This document shows, one piece after another, positions 33,901 through 41,672 of a DNA stretch of 64,000 nt (positions within the stretch are counted from its first letter, which is position 1; every line of letters starts with the position of its first letter). The notes under the pieces were generated by a model. The model was given only the letters and a program-made list of their open reading frames with translations. It made no database searches and had not been told where the DNA came from. The stretch spans positions 23,022-87,021 of the forward strand of contig CAZJHX010000021.1 of the NCBI GenBank assembly GCA_964545715.1. The letters are read 5' to 3'. The stretch comes from CAZJHX01 sp964545715 (GTDB lineage: Bacteria; Myxococcota_A; UBA9042; GCA-2863065). The translations under genes and the position numbers were made by a program.

Positions 33901-35402
33901 TGATCTTCGACCTGAAGAACGCCAATCCACGCGCGCGGATCAGCGTGAAGCTGGTGGCCACCGTAGGCGTGGGAACCATCGCAGCCGGGGTGGCCAAGGC
34001 GCGCGCCGACCTGGTGCTGATCAGCGGCTATGACGGCGGAACCGGCGCGTCCCCGCTCACGTCGATCAAGCACGCCGGCGTACCGTGGGAGCTGGGTCTG
34101 TCCGAGGTCCACCAGACGCTGCTGAAAAACGACCTGCGCAGCCGCATCACGGTCGCCACGGACGGCCAGCTGAAGACCGGACGCGACGTGATCCTGGCAG
34201 CGCTGATGGGCGCGGAGGAGTTCGGCTTCTCGACGGCGCCGCTGGTCGCGATGGGCTGCATCTACATGCGGGCGTGTCACAAAAACACGTGCCCGGTCGG
34301 CATCGCGACCCAGGATCCGCGCCTGCGCGAGCGGTTCGCCGGCGATCCGGCGCACGTGGTGGCCTTTATGCGGTTTGTGGCACAGCAGGTGCGGGAGCAG
34401 ATGGCGGCGCTGGGCTTTCGGCGCTTCGACGAGCTGGTCGGACGGGCGGATCTGCTGGCGATGCCGCGCGCGCTGGACCATTGGAAGGCCAAGGGGCTGG
34501 ACCTGCACGCGATCGTCCACCGGCCGCAGGTGCCCGCGGGTACGCACAGCACACGCGTCTTTGCGCAGGATCACCGCTTGGAGCAGACGATGGACGCCAT
34601 GCTGCTGCTGGACCTGTGCGCGCCCGCGATCGAGCGCAAAGAGCCGGTGCGGGCGTCCCTGCCCGTGCGCAACGTTCACCGAACGGTGGGCACGCAGGTC
34701 GGGTCGGCGATCACGCGGCGCTGGGGCTCTGAGGGCCTGCCGGACGACACGATTCGGCTGCACTTTGAGGGCTCGGCGGGCCAGAGCTTCGGCGCGTTTG
34801 TACCGCGCGGCATGACGCTGATCCTGGAGGGCGACGCCAACGACTACGTTGGCAAAGGGCTGTCGGGCGGGCGCCTGATCGTGTTTCCGCCCGGCTCCAG
34901 CACGTTTGCGCCGGAGGAGAACATCGTGGTGGGCAACGTCGCGTTTTACGGCGCCACCTCGGGCGAGGCGTATGTGTGCGGCATGGCCGGCGAGCGCTTC
35001 TGCGTACGTAACAGCGGCGTGCACGCGGTGGTCGAAGCGGTCGGCGACCACGGGTGCGAGTACATGACCGGCGGGCGCGTCGTGGTACTGGGCCCGACCG
35101 GCCGAAACTTTGCGGCCGGGATGAGCGGCGGCGTGGCCTACGTGCTGGACGCCGACGGTCGCTTCGCCATGCGCTGCAATACCGCCATGGTGGACCTGGA
35201 GGCGCTGAGCGAGGCGGCCGAGGTCGCGCAGGTCAAGGCGATGATTCGGCGCCATGCGGTGCACACCGGCAGCGAGCTGGGGCGCCGGGTGCTGGCCGAC
35301 TGGGACGCGATTCTGCCGCGATTTGTGCGGGTGATGCCGCGCGACTACAAGCGGGCGCTGGAAGAAGGGGAGGCGCGATGGGCGACCGGACCGGCTTCCT
35401 GA
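30918..35402 (+). CDS. gltB: Glutamate synthase large subunit
   Basis: A 1494-residue protein, close to the usual GltB length. The ATG at 30918 places the N-terminal nucleophile Cys at residue 20 (HDACGVG), which implies a short propeptide to be removed. The glutaminase domain (residues 20-430), central domain, FMN-binding synthase domain (YDGGTGASPLTSIKHAG) with the 3Fe-4S motif (CHKNTCPVGIATQ), and C-terminal beta-helix follow in order. The enzyme converts 2-oxoglutarate and glutamine to two glutamates with electrons from GltD. It overlaps gltD by 25 bases. Confidence 0.96.
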   Translation: MTAHPTPDGLYDPRFEHDACGVGCVVDVRGRPARDVVVMALQVLENLRHRGASGAAGVGDGAGIQLQIPHAFLTKACHAIGIHLPEPGGYGLGMFFMPHDRAARRPIQRAIARIADEEGCDLLGWRHVPTINAALGASARASEPLMMQAVFGRPKHLDAAAFERALYVVRRRAENEIAAPRGDFYAVSLSQRTVTYKGMLEAEQLSDYFPDLAHPSTESAIAVVHSRFSTNTFPSWDRAHPYRYVAHNGEINTLRGNINWMHTREARLKSALFGPDLARTLPVVTPDGSDSGMFDNCLEFLVLAGRSLPHALMMMVPEPWERHDSMSPTRRAFYRYHACLMEAWDGPAAIVATDGIQVAAVLDRNGLRPSRYYVTDDDRLILASEVGVLDLAPNRIVRKGRLQPGRMLLVDTAAGRIVDDDELKETIAAEHPYGQWLDDNIITLDGLQPSAAPPDEPSTLLARQRAFGYTVEEVRMVLGPMADDGAEAIGSMGNDTPLAVLSNRPRLLYDYFKQLFAQVTNPPIDGIREELVTATQVTLGPEGNLLNPVPESARVVELDSPVITNDQLARLRTLKGSADPVRVATLPILWDASSGAHGLESALEDLFDAADNAIDDDFSVLVLSDRGVTRERAPIPALLAVAGLHHHLIRNRRRTAVGLVVETGSAREVHHIALLLGYGAVAINPYLALETVADRDEQAPARYVKAAVKGVLKVISKMGISTFRSYCGAEIFEAVGLREYFVRRYFNGTPSRIEGAGVDVIAEEVRRRHTAAFPARAGGEAGLPSGGDYHWRPDGEFHLFGPKPVHLLQRACRTNDYEKFREYTDIIDRQNVQRATLRSLFELKPRQAPVPLDQVEPIAAILKRFSTGAMSYGSISQEAHEALAIAMNRIGGKSNTGEGGEDAARYVPDGSGDSRNSAIKQGASGRFGGTSEYLVNATEIQIKMAQGAKPGEGGQLPGHKVYPWIAKVRLSTPGVGLISPPPHHDIYSIEDLAQLIFDLKNANPRARISVKLVATVGVGTIAAGVAKARADLVLISGYDGGTGASPLTSIKHAGVPWELGLSEVHQTLLKNDLRSRITVATDGQLKTGRDVILAALMGAEEFGFSTAPLVAMGCIYMRACHKNTCPVGIATQDPRLRERFAGDPAHVVAFMRFVAQQVREQMAALGFRRFDELVGRADLLAMPRALDHWKAKGLDLHAIVHRPQVPAGTHSTRVFAQDHRLEQTMDAMLLLDLCAPAIERKEPVRASLPVRNVHRTVGTQVGSAITRRWGSEGLPDDTIRLHFEGSAGQSFGAFVPRGMTLILEGDANDYVGKGLSGGRLIVFPPGSSTFAPEENIVVGNVAFYGATSGEAYVCGMAGERFCVRNSGVHAVVEAVGDHGCEYMTGGRVVVLGPTGRNFAAGMSGGVAYVLDADGRFAMRCNTAMVDLEALSEAAEVAQVKAMIRRHAVHTGSELGRRVLADWDAILPRFVRVMPRDYKRALEEGEARWATGPAS

Positions 35403-36811
35403 CCTGGCAGCGCAAAACCCCCGTCGAGCGGGACGCGCTGGACCGACAGGCGGACTTTGACGAGTTCGCCGAGCACCAGCCCCAGGCCGAGCTGCGCAAA
35501 CAGGGCAGCCGCTGCATGGACTGCGGCGTGCCGTTTTGCATGTCGGGCTGCCCGGTGCACAACCGCATGCCCGAGTTCAACGAGCTGGTCGCCGACGACC
35601 GCTGGCGCGAGGCGCTGGACCGGCTGCACGCCACCAACAACTTTCCTGAGTTCACCGGCCGCGTGTGCCCGGCGCCGTGCGAGGGCTCGTGCGTGCTGGG
35701 GATCAACGCCAGGCCGGTGTCGATCAAGAGCCTGGAGTCCGCCATCGTGGATCGCGGCTTTGCCGAGGGCTGGATCGTCCCGCGCCCGCCGGAGCGACGA
35801 ACAGGCCGGAGAGTGGCGGTAGTCGGCAGCGGACCGGCCGGCCTCGCGTGCGCGGACCAGCTCAATCGCGCGGGCCACACCGTGACGGTGTTCGAGCGCG
35901 CGGACCGGATCGGCGGCCTGCTGCGGTACGGCATCCCGCCGATGAAGCTGGGCAAGGACGTGGTGCAGCGTCGGGTGGACCTGATGGCGGCTGAGGGCGT
36001 CAGCTTCCGCACCAACGTCAGCGTCGGCACGCAGTATCCGGTGGCGCGCCTGCTGGCCGAGCACGACGCGGTGGTGCTGTGCTGCGGAGCCACCCGCCCG
36101 CGTGAGCTGGACATCGAGGGTCGAGGTCTGGGCGGCATCCACCTCGCCATGTCGTTCTTGCAGGCCAGCCAGAAGAGCCTGGAGGACAGCGACCACGCCG
36201 ACGGCCAATATATCGACGCGCGGGACCGCGACGTGGTCGTGATCGGCGGCGGCGACACGGGCACCGACTGCGTTGCGACGGCGCTCAGGCACGGCTGCCG
36301 CTCAGTGCGCCAGTTCGAGATCCTGCCGCGCCCGCCCGAGACCCGAGCGGGCGACAACCCGTGGCCCGAGTACCCGCGCGTGTACCTGCTGGACTACGGC
36401 CAGAAAGAGGCCGCGGCCCGCTTTGGCGCCGACCCGCGCCAGTACACGGTGATGACCCAGGCGTTTCACGGGGACGAGGACGGCCGGGTCAAGGCCCTGC
36501 AGACGGTGCAAACCGACGGCGCCTTTGCCGCGTTACCGGACACCGAGGCCACGGTGGAGGCGGACCTGGTGCTGCTGGCGTTGGGCTTTCTCGGCCCGGA
36601 GCACCCGCTGGCGGACGCGCTGGGCGTGGCGCGCGACGACCACTCCAACCTCAAGGCGGACTTCGGCGACTTCGCGACCAGCGTGGAGGGCGTCTTCGCC
36701 GCGGGGGACGCGCGCCGCGGGCAGAGCTTGGTGGTGTGGGCGATCCGCGAGGGCCGAGGCGCTGCGCGCGAGGTGGACCGCTACCTGATGGGCGAGAGCC
36801 GGCTTCCCTAG
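35378..36811 (+). CDS. gltD: Glutamate synthase small subunit
   Basis: A 477-residue protein, normal length. The ATG at 35378 is preceded by GGGGAGG (35367-35373) inside the end of gltB. N-terminal iron-sulfur Cys motifs (CMDCGVPFCMSGCPVHN and CPAPCEGSCVLG), an FAD-binding motif (VVGSGPAGLACADQ) and an NAD(P)H motif (VVVIGGGDTGTDC) are present. It transfers NAD(P)H electrons to GltB in ammonium assimilation. The overlapping start ensures coupled synthesis. Confidence 0.96.
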   Translation: MGDRTGFLTWQRKTPVERDALDRQADFDEFAEHQPQAELRKQGSRCMDCGVPFCMSGCPVHNRMPEFNELVADDRWREALDRLHATNNFPEFTGRVCPAPCEGSCVLGINARPVSIKSLESAIVDRGFAEGWIVPRPPERRTGRRVAVVGSGPAGLACADQLNRAGHTVTVFERADRIGGLLRYGIPPMKLGKDVVQRRVDLMAAEGVSFRTNVSVGTQYPVARLLAEHDAVVLCCGATRPRELDIEGRGLGGIHLAMSFLQASQKSLEDSDHADGQYIDARDRDVVVIGGGDTGTDCVATALRHGCRSVRQFEILPRPPETRAGDNPWPEYPRVYLLDYGQKEAAARFGADPRQYTVMTQAFHGDEDGRVKALQTVQTDGAFAALPDTEATVEADLVLLALGFLGPEHPLADALGVARDDHSNLKADFGDFATSVEGVFAAGDARRGQSLVVWAIREGRGAAREVDRYLMGESRLP

Positions 36812-36816
36812 AACTC

Positions 36817-37356
36817 CTAGAAGCGAACACCCACGCGCGTCTCGAACGCTGCCGTGTGCCTGCTCCAATTCGGGCGCTCGATCGAGTCCCAAGCGACCAG
36901 CGCCGTCCGGGCCCGAACCAGCGTGGAGGCCATGAACCAGCGCCAGTTGATCTGCAGCCCGACGCCAAAGTCGGCGTTGAGGGCGTGGCGCTCGGCGAGT
37001 CCGTCCGGCGAGTCGCGAAAGCCACGCTCGGCGTATTCGTAGCCAATTGCAGCCGACACTATCCAGCTCACGGTCTTCGGGGGCGCGAAGCGCAGGCCCA
37101 GGCGGACCGCGGTTCGATCGCGAACCGCATCGCCGATCGAGTGTGTCCGGTCCAGTCCAACCTCCAGGGCGCCCCCCTCCACGAGAAAATAGCCGGCCGT
37201 CAGAGACCCGCCGATAGCGCTTTCCAGAAGTGGTACGTCGAGGCCAAGCTCCGTGAACGCCGGACGCTCAGCCTCGGCCCGCGCGGATTGGGGCGCCGCA
37301 AGCGCGACTGCGAGCAGGGCTCCGACAAACGAGAGTGCATAGGTAGTTTCTTTCAT
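36817..37356 (-). CDS. Small outer-membrane beta-barrel protein
   Basis: A 179-residue protein with a Sec signal peptide (cleavage after SARA, about residue 27) and alternating hydrophobic strands in the mature part. It ends in ...RVGVRF, a terminal Phe typical of beta-barrel assembly signals. Length suggests an 8-stranded barrel of OmpA/OmpW-like type; the family is not assigned. It is convergent with gltD, 5 bases apart. Confidence 0.75.
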   Translation of the reverse strand: MKETTYALSFVGALLAVALAAPQSARAEAERPAFTELGLDVPLLESAIGGSLTAGYFLVEGGALEVGLDRTHSIGDAVRDRTAVRLGLRFAPPKTVSWIVSAAIGYEYAERGFRDSPDGLAERHALNADFGVGLQINWRWFMASTLVRARTALVAWDSIERPNWSRHTAAFETRVGVRF

Positions 37357-37472
37357 AGCGGTGGGTCGTGCAGGGCCTGTGCCACGTCGGCGAGGGGGCG
37401 CAGTGCGCGGATCGGCGCCCGCAGACGTGGACTAAGGGCACTCCACTTGACGTCAAAAGCCCGCGTCTGACG

Positions 37473-38690
37473 TCAGCGTACGTAGTAGGCGTGCAGGCCC
37501 TGGTTGGGGATGGGCGAGCTCTTGTAGGCGCCGGTCGGGCTGTAGGATGAAACGCAGTTGTAGCCCCACAGGGCGTCGCTGCCGTTCTGAGGCCAGACGT
37601 TGTTGGTGGTGACGCCACCGCCGCCGTCGTCGCAGGTGTGCCCGCCCGCGTGGACCGAGCCGCCACCCGTGCAGCCGTTGTCGTTGCTGCCGTCGCCCGC
37701 GAAATAGACGAGCTGGCCGGGCCACTGCGTCGGCAGGGTCGGGCTCAGCAGCTGGCAGGCGTTGGACTTGATGTTGTAGGTGGACGTCGGGCTCATGCCC
37801 ACCCAGAAGCCGTGGTAGGTGCGCTCGCCCACGGCCCACTGCGGGTCATCGATGTAGAAGCCGATCTGGGTGTATTTCAGGCCCAGCGAGTCCGGATCCA
37901 CGGCCGCCTCCTGACCCGGAGTCGGGATCAGCGGGCCGCTGACGGCGTGATAGGTGCCGGTCAAAAACGTGCGGCTCTTGTTGTAGTTGTAGGCTACGAG
38001 CGTCCAGCCGCCGCCGGCGGAGGTCATGTCGCAGTGCACCTCGAACGCGTCGTTGTGAGGCGCGCCGTTCGGGTCCAGCCAGTAGGTACCGTCCCCATCG
38101 GCGGCGCCTGCGTCCAGAATGTCCTTGCACGACAGCCCCGGGTTGGTGGGCGAGTTGGCCGGCACGTTGGCCGCCGACAGCGGCACCCAGGCGACCGTAT
38201 TGCAGCCCATGAACTGAAGGGTGCCGGCGTCGAAGTAGATGGCCCCGGCGTTGGACGCGTCGCAGACCGCCGGCGGACCGTCGACGGTGGCGACCTTGGC
38301 GGCGATCTCCGCGCGTCGTGCCTCCAGCGCATAAGCCACCGACGCCAGGGCGCGCCGCGGCAGGGCGGGCTCCGTCTCCACCTGAACGGCCAGCCACAGA
38401 GGCGCGGCTTGCTGGAACAGCCCGTCCGGAAGCGCCACGAGCGTGCCCAACGTCACGGAGAAAGCGCCGCCGACCAGCTCGGTAGCGACGGGCTCCGACC
38501 ACAAGGCGACCGCCGAGCTCTCCGTGGCGAACAGTCTGAACGTCATCGCGTAGGTGCCGTCTACAAGCGCCCCACCGCCGTTGGTCAGCGCACCTTGCAC
38601 GTGCATGGTGGAGGGCACTGCGGCGCCGGCCACCCGCACGGGTCCTGCCACGGCCGCGACCAGCGCAGCGACAACGACGTACCTGAGCAT
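37473..38690 (-). CDS. Secreted protein with fibrinogen-like C-terminal domain
   Basis: A 405-residue protein with a signal peptide (VVVAALVAAVAGPVRVAGA). Residues 25-140 resemble a repeated beta region found in myxobacterial secreted proteins (TMHVQGALTNGGGALVDGTY). From about residue 185, CKDILDAGAADGDGTYWLDP and VHCDMTSAGGGWTLVAYN are the hallmark of the fibrinogen-related domain, followed by several Cys. Such domains bind carbohydrates or proteins; a recognition role outside the cell is likely. No neighbour clarifies the ligand. Confidence 0.8.
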   Translation of the reverse strand: MLRYVVVAALVAAVAGPVRVAGAAVPSTMHVQGALTNGGGALVDGTYAMTFRLFATESSAVALWSEPVATELVGGAFSVTLGTLVALPDGLFQQAAPLWLAVQVETEPALPRRALASVAYALEARRAEIAAKVATVDGPPAVCDASNAGAIYFDAGTLQFMGCNTVAWVPLSAANVPANSPTNPGLSCKDILDAGAADGDGTYWLDPNGAPHNDAFEVHCDMTSAGGGWTLVAYNYNKSRTFLTGTYHAVSGPLIPTPGQEAAVDPDSLGLKYTQIGFYIDDPQWAVGERTYHGFWVGMSPTSTYNIKSNACQLLSPTLPTQWPGQLVYFAGDGSNDNGCTGGGSVHAGGHTCDDGGGGVTTNNVWPQNGSDALWGYNCVSSYSPTGAYKSSPIPNQGLHAYYVR

Positions 38691-38720
38691 GGGGCAACGA
38701 TACCACAGCCCAGCCGGGCG

Positions 38721-41270
38721 CTACTCTGAGCAGAACGAGTCAAAGCGATGATAGCCGGTCGCGCCGACCTGGACTTCGATGATCACGTCAAAGATGCCGT
38801 TGTCGCGCGCATGCAGCGCGGCGTTGGTCACCGCCGTGCTGGGCAGGTTGTAGGTGGTCAGCGCGTGAAACTGGTCGTCCTCTCCGAGGCGCGCCACCTT
38901 CAGCTGGCTGCTCGCCGAGCTGAGGCGATAGCTCAAGAAGACGCCCGCGGCGCTGTCAGTCAGCGACACGCCCGGCTTGGCGGCGGCTCCACCGATGAAG
39001 AACTCCTCGTTCCAGCTGTCGCCGTTCAACACGGCGGCCCAGATGTCGCCGGGGTCCTCCTGCCAGGCGACGACCAGGCGCCCGTCGGCCGTGTAGATGA
39101 TGTCGCGGGACGTGACGTCGTCCGCAGTCAACAGCTTGTCGTCAAACGAGGCCTCGTCGCGCCACGCGGTCAACTTGAAGTTGTCCAGCGACAGGCCGCC
39201 CTTGTCCTCGCCCGCCATCATGACCACTTTGGGCGCCGGGTCGGGCCCGTCCAGAGCGGAGAAGCTGGAGAGCTTGACCACGTCGGGCGGGCTGAACAGG
39301 TGCAGACCCTGAGTCTCGTCGGAGTCGCCCCACACAAAGGCCACGTGGTCGTCCTTGGCGGCCAGGCCAAGCGAGGTGCTGGTCAGCCCGAAGTGGTCGG
39401 TATCCCAGATCTCGGTATACGAGGCCTGGCCGTTCTGCTTGCGAAAGAGCTTCAAGGCATCGGCGCCCCAGGGATAAACCACGTACAAAGAGCTGCCGCC
39501 GTTGGACGCGATGCTGGGCGCGCCGGTGGCGTTCTGGCCCAGCGCCGACTCGAGCTGGCTGGGCTTTACGACGCGGATCTCGTCGTCTCCACGGGCCACC
39601 ACGTGCGGCTTGCCGCCGTGCCAGACCGCAAAGTCGGCGGAGGTCTCAAGCTCGTCACTGATGGCGAAGAAGAAGTCCTGGTTCACGGGCGCCTTGTTGC
39701 AGTCGCCGCAGCCGGACTCGTCCGCGGTGCCGTCGCAGTCGTTGTCCAGCCCGTCGCACAGGTCCGCTGAGGCGGTGTAATCCGGCGACCATGCGATGTA
39801 GTCGGCCGCGGTGCATATCCACTTGCCACCGCTGCACTTGGCCTTGCTGCCCTTGCACACCCCGCTTTGCTTGCTGCAATTCTGGGGCGTCAGCGACTCG
39901 TCGGTCTGCCCGTCGCAGTCATCGTCCTTGCCGTTGCAGACCTCGGTCGGCGCCGAGTCGCACGCGCCGCATGCGTTGGGGTTGCAGCACTGTCCGCCGC
40001 CGCACGCCGCCGTCAGGCAGTCGTTGTCCGACTGACACGCCTTGCCCACGCTACACGACGGGCACACCGGCCCGCCGCAGTCCACATCGGACTCGGCGCC
40101 GTTGAGCTTGCCGTCCTGGCAGCTGCCGCACTTGCCGCCCTCGCACACTCCGCCCTGGCAGTCGCCTCCCGCACCGCAGCTCTTGCCGTCTGCGCACGCG
40201 TCGCAGGACCCGCCGCAGTCCAGGTCGGTCTCGGAGCCGTTCTGCACCTCGTCGTTGCAGGTCGGGTGCTCGCAGACACCGAAGATGCAGGCAAACGACA
40301 AGCAATCGCCGTGATCCGCGCACCCCTTGCCGATCGGGCACGCCGGACAGCTCGGCCCGCCGCAGTCCACGTCGGTCTCGGCGGGCGACTTCTCGCCGTC
40401 GGTACAGCTTGGCGGCTCCGCGCACGCGCCCTCTTTGCACGTCGCCGAAAAGCAGTCGCCGTCAGCGAGGCACGCCTTGCCGAAGCCGCACGCCCCGCAC
40501 ACGCCGCCACCGCAGTCGATGTCGGTCTCGCCGACATCCTTCTTCTCGTTGGCGCAGAGGTCACCGACCGCACCGCAGACGCCACCGTCACAGTTCTCCG
40601 TGGCACAGTCGGTGTTGGCCTTGCACACGCCGCCCTCGTCGCACGGCGCGCACCCGGCTCCACCGCAGTCCACGTCCGTCTCTGTACCGTTGAGGACGGC
40701 GTCCCCGCACGACGGACCGGCGCAGATCCCATCGCTGTTGCAGTAGCCGCTCTCGCAGTGCACGTCGGCCACGCAACCCGAGCCGTCCGCGCATTTGGGG
40801 CACTCCCCGCCGCAGTCCACGCCGGTCTCGGCGCCGTTCTTGATCCCGTCGATGCAGGACGGGGTGTCGCAAAGCCCGCCCTTGCAAAAACCGCTCTGGC
40901 ACTCTGCGTTGCTGCCGCACGCCTCGCCCAGGCACGCCGGACAGGACCCCCCGCAGTCGATTCCGGTCTCATCGGGGCCCTGCACCTGGTCGCTGCACCC
41001 GCCGGACACGCAGACATAGGTCGTGCCGCACAGCCCGGAGCTGCAGTCCCCGTCGACGGTGCACACAAATCCGTCGCTGCACGGCTTGCACGAGCCACCA
41101 CAGTCGACGTCCGTCTCGTCCCCGTCCTTGCTGCCGTTGACGCACTGCTTGGCGGCGGTCGTGTCCTCACCGTCCGTCGACCCGGTCTTGCTCCCACGGC
41201 CGCTCGGCGCCGGCGAACATCCGCAGATCACCGCCGCCAGCAACCCCACCCACAATATGTCTCGACCCAT
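38721..41270 (-). CDS. Lipoprotein with VDCGG Cys repeats and MopE motifs
   Basis: An 849-residue lipoprotein (LLAAVICGC lipobox, Cys about 18). Eight units contain E-T/S-D/G-x-D-C-G-G followed by C-x-x-C and a D-C-x-S-x-x-C segment, giving dozens of Cys. Two MopE-type anchors (CNGKDDDCDGQTDE, CDGLDNDCDGTADE) follow near residue 480. The last 320 residues lack Cys and look like a beta-propeller (repeated hydrophobic-Asp strands). It is probably a disulfide-rich stalk carrying a propeller head. Ligand unknown. Confidence 0.82.
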   Translation of the reverse strand: MGRDILWVGLLAAVICGCSPAPSGRGSKTGSTDGEDTTAAKQCVNGSKDGDETDVDCGGSCKPCSDGFVCTVDGDCSSGLCGTTYVCVSGGCSDQVQGPDETGIDCGGSCPACLGEACGSNAECQSGFCKGGLCDTPSCIDGIKNGAETGVDCGGECPKCADGSGCVADVHCESGYCNSDGICAGPSCGDAVLNGTETDVDCGGAGCAPCDEGGVCKANTDCATENCDGGVCGAVGDLCANEKKDVGETDIDCGGGVCGACGFGKACLADGDCFSATCKEGACAEPPSCTDGEKSPAETDVDCGGPSCPACPIGKGCADHGDCLSFACIFGVCEHPTCNDEVQNGSETDLDCGGSCDACADGKSCGAGGDCQGGVCEGGKCGSCQDGKLNGAESDVDCGGPVCPSCSVGKACQSDNDCLTAACGGGQCCNPNACGACDSAPTEVCNGKDDDCDGQTDESLTPQNCSKQSGVCKGSKAKCSGGKWICTAADYIAWSPDYTASADLCDGLDNDCDGTADESGCGDCNKAPVNQDFFFAISDELETSADFAVWHGGKPHVVARGDDEIRVVKPSQLESALGQNATGAPSIASNGGSSLYVVYPWGADALKLFRKQNGQASYTEIWDTDHFGLTSTSLGLAAKDDHVAFVWGDSDETQGLHLFSPPDVVKLSSFSALDGPDPAPKVVMMAGEDKGGLSLDNFKLTAWRDEASFDDKLLTADDVTSRDIIYTADGRLVVAWQEDPGDIWAAVLNGDSWNEEFFIGGAAAKPGVSLTDSAAGVFLSYRLSSASSQLKVARLGEDDQFHALTTYNLPSTAVTNAALHARDNGIFDVIIEVQVGATGYHRFDSFCSE

Positions 41271-41339
41271 ACAGTCTGGGTATCACGCACCGCGCGCGGG
41301 TGGAACCGCTGACGCCCCGGGTGAGGTAAGCTGCGCGCC

Positions 41340-41672
41340 ATGTTCACCAAAGACACAACCGATCGGCGACAGGCGCTCTTTGGAGGCGCCGGCGAGGTGC
41401 GCGTCTGGAATCTGCTCGGACGCCACCCTGCCCCGCCGTTTGCCGCCGTGCTTGCCTGCGAGCTGGATCCGGGCGGCTCCGTGGGCCGCCACAAGCAGAG
41501 CACGTACAACGAGATCGTGGTCATACTCGAGGGCCACGGCACGGCCTGCGTCGGTCCCACAGAGCACACACTCAGCCCGGGCGCCGTGGTGCATCTCCCG
41601 CTGGGGCGCACGCTCAGCCTGGCCAACGGCTCGCCCGACCAGCCGCTGCGCTACCTGATCATCAAGGCCTGA
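41340..41672 (+). CDS. Small cupin-domain protein
   Basis: A 110-residue single-domain protein. GGSVGRHKQSTYNEIVVIL and a later GAVVHLPLG form the two cupin motifs; His and Glu of the first motif are present, though the usual second-His position is less clear. It is cytoplasmic by lack of signal. Cupins of this size are enzymes or sugar/metal sensors; the role is unknown. It abuts the convergent lipoprotein gene with no gap. Confidence 0.8.
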   Translation: MFTKDTTDRRQALFGGAGEVRVWNLLGRHPAPPFAAVLACELDPGGSVGRHKQSTYNEIVVILEGHGTACVGPTEHTLSPGAVVHLPLGRTLSLANGSPDQPLRYLIIKA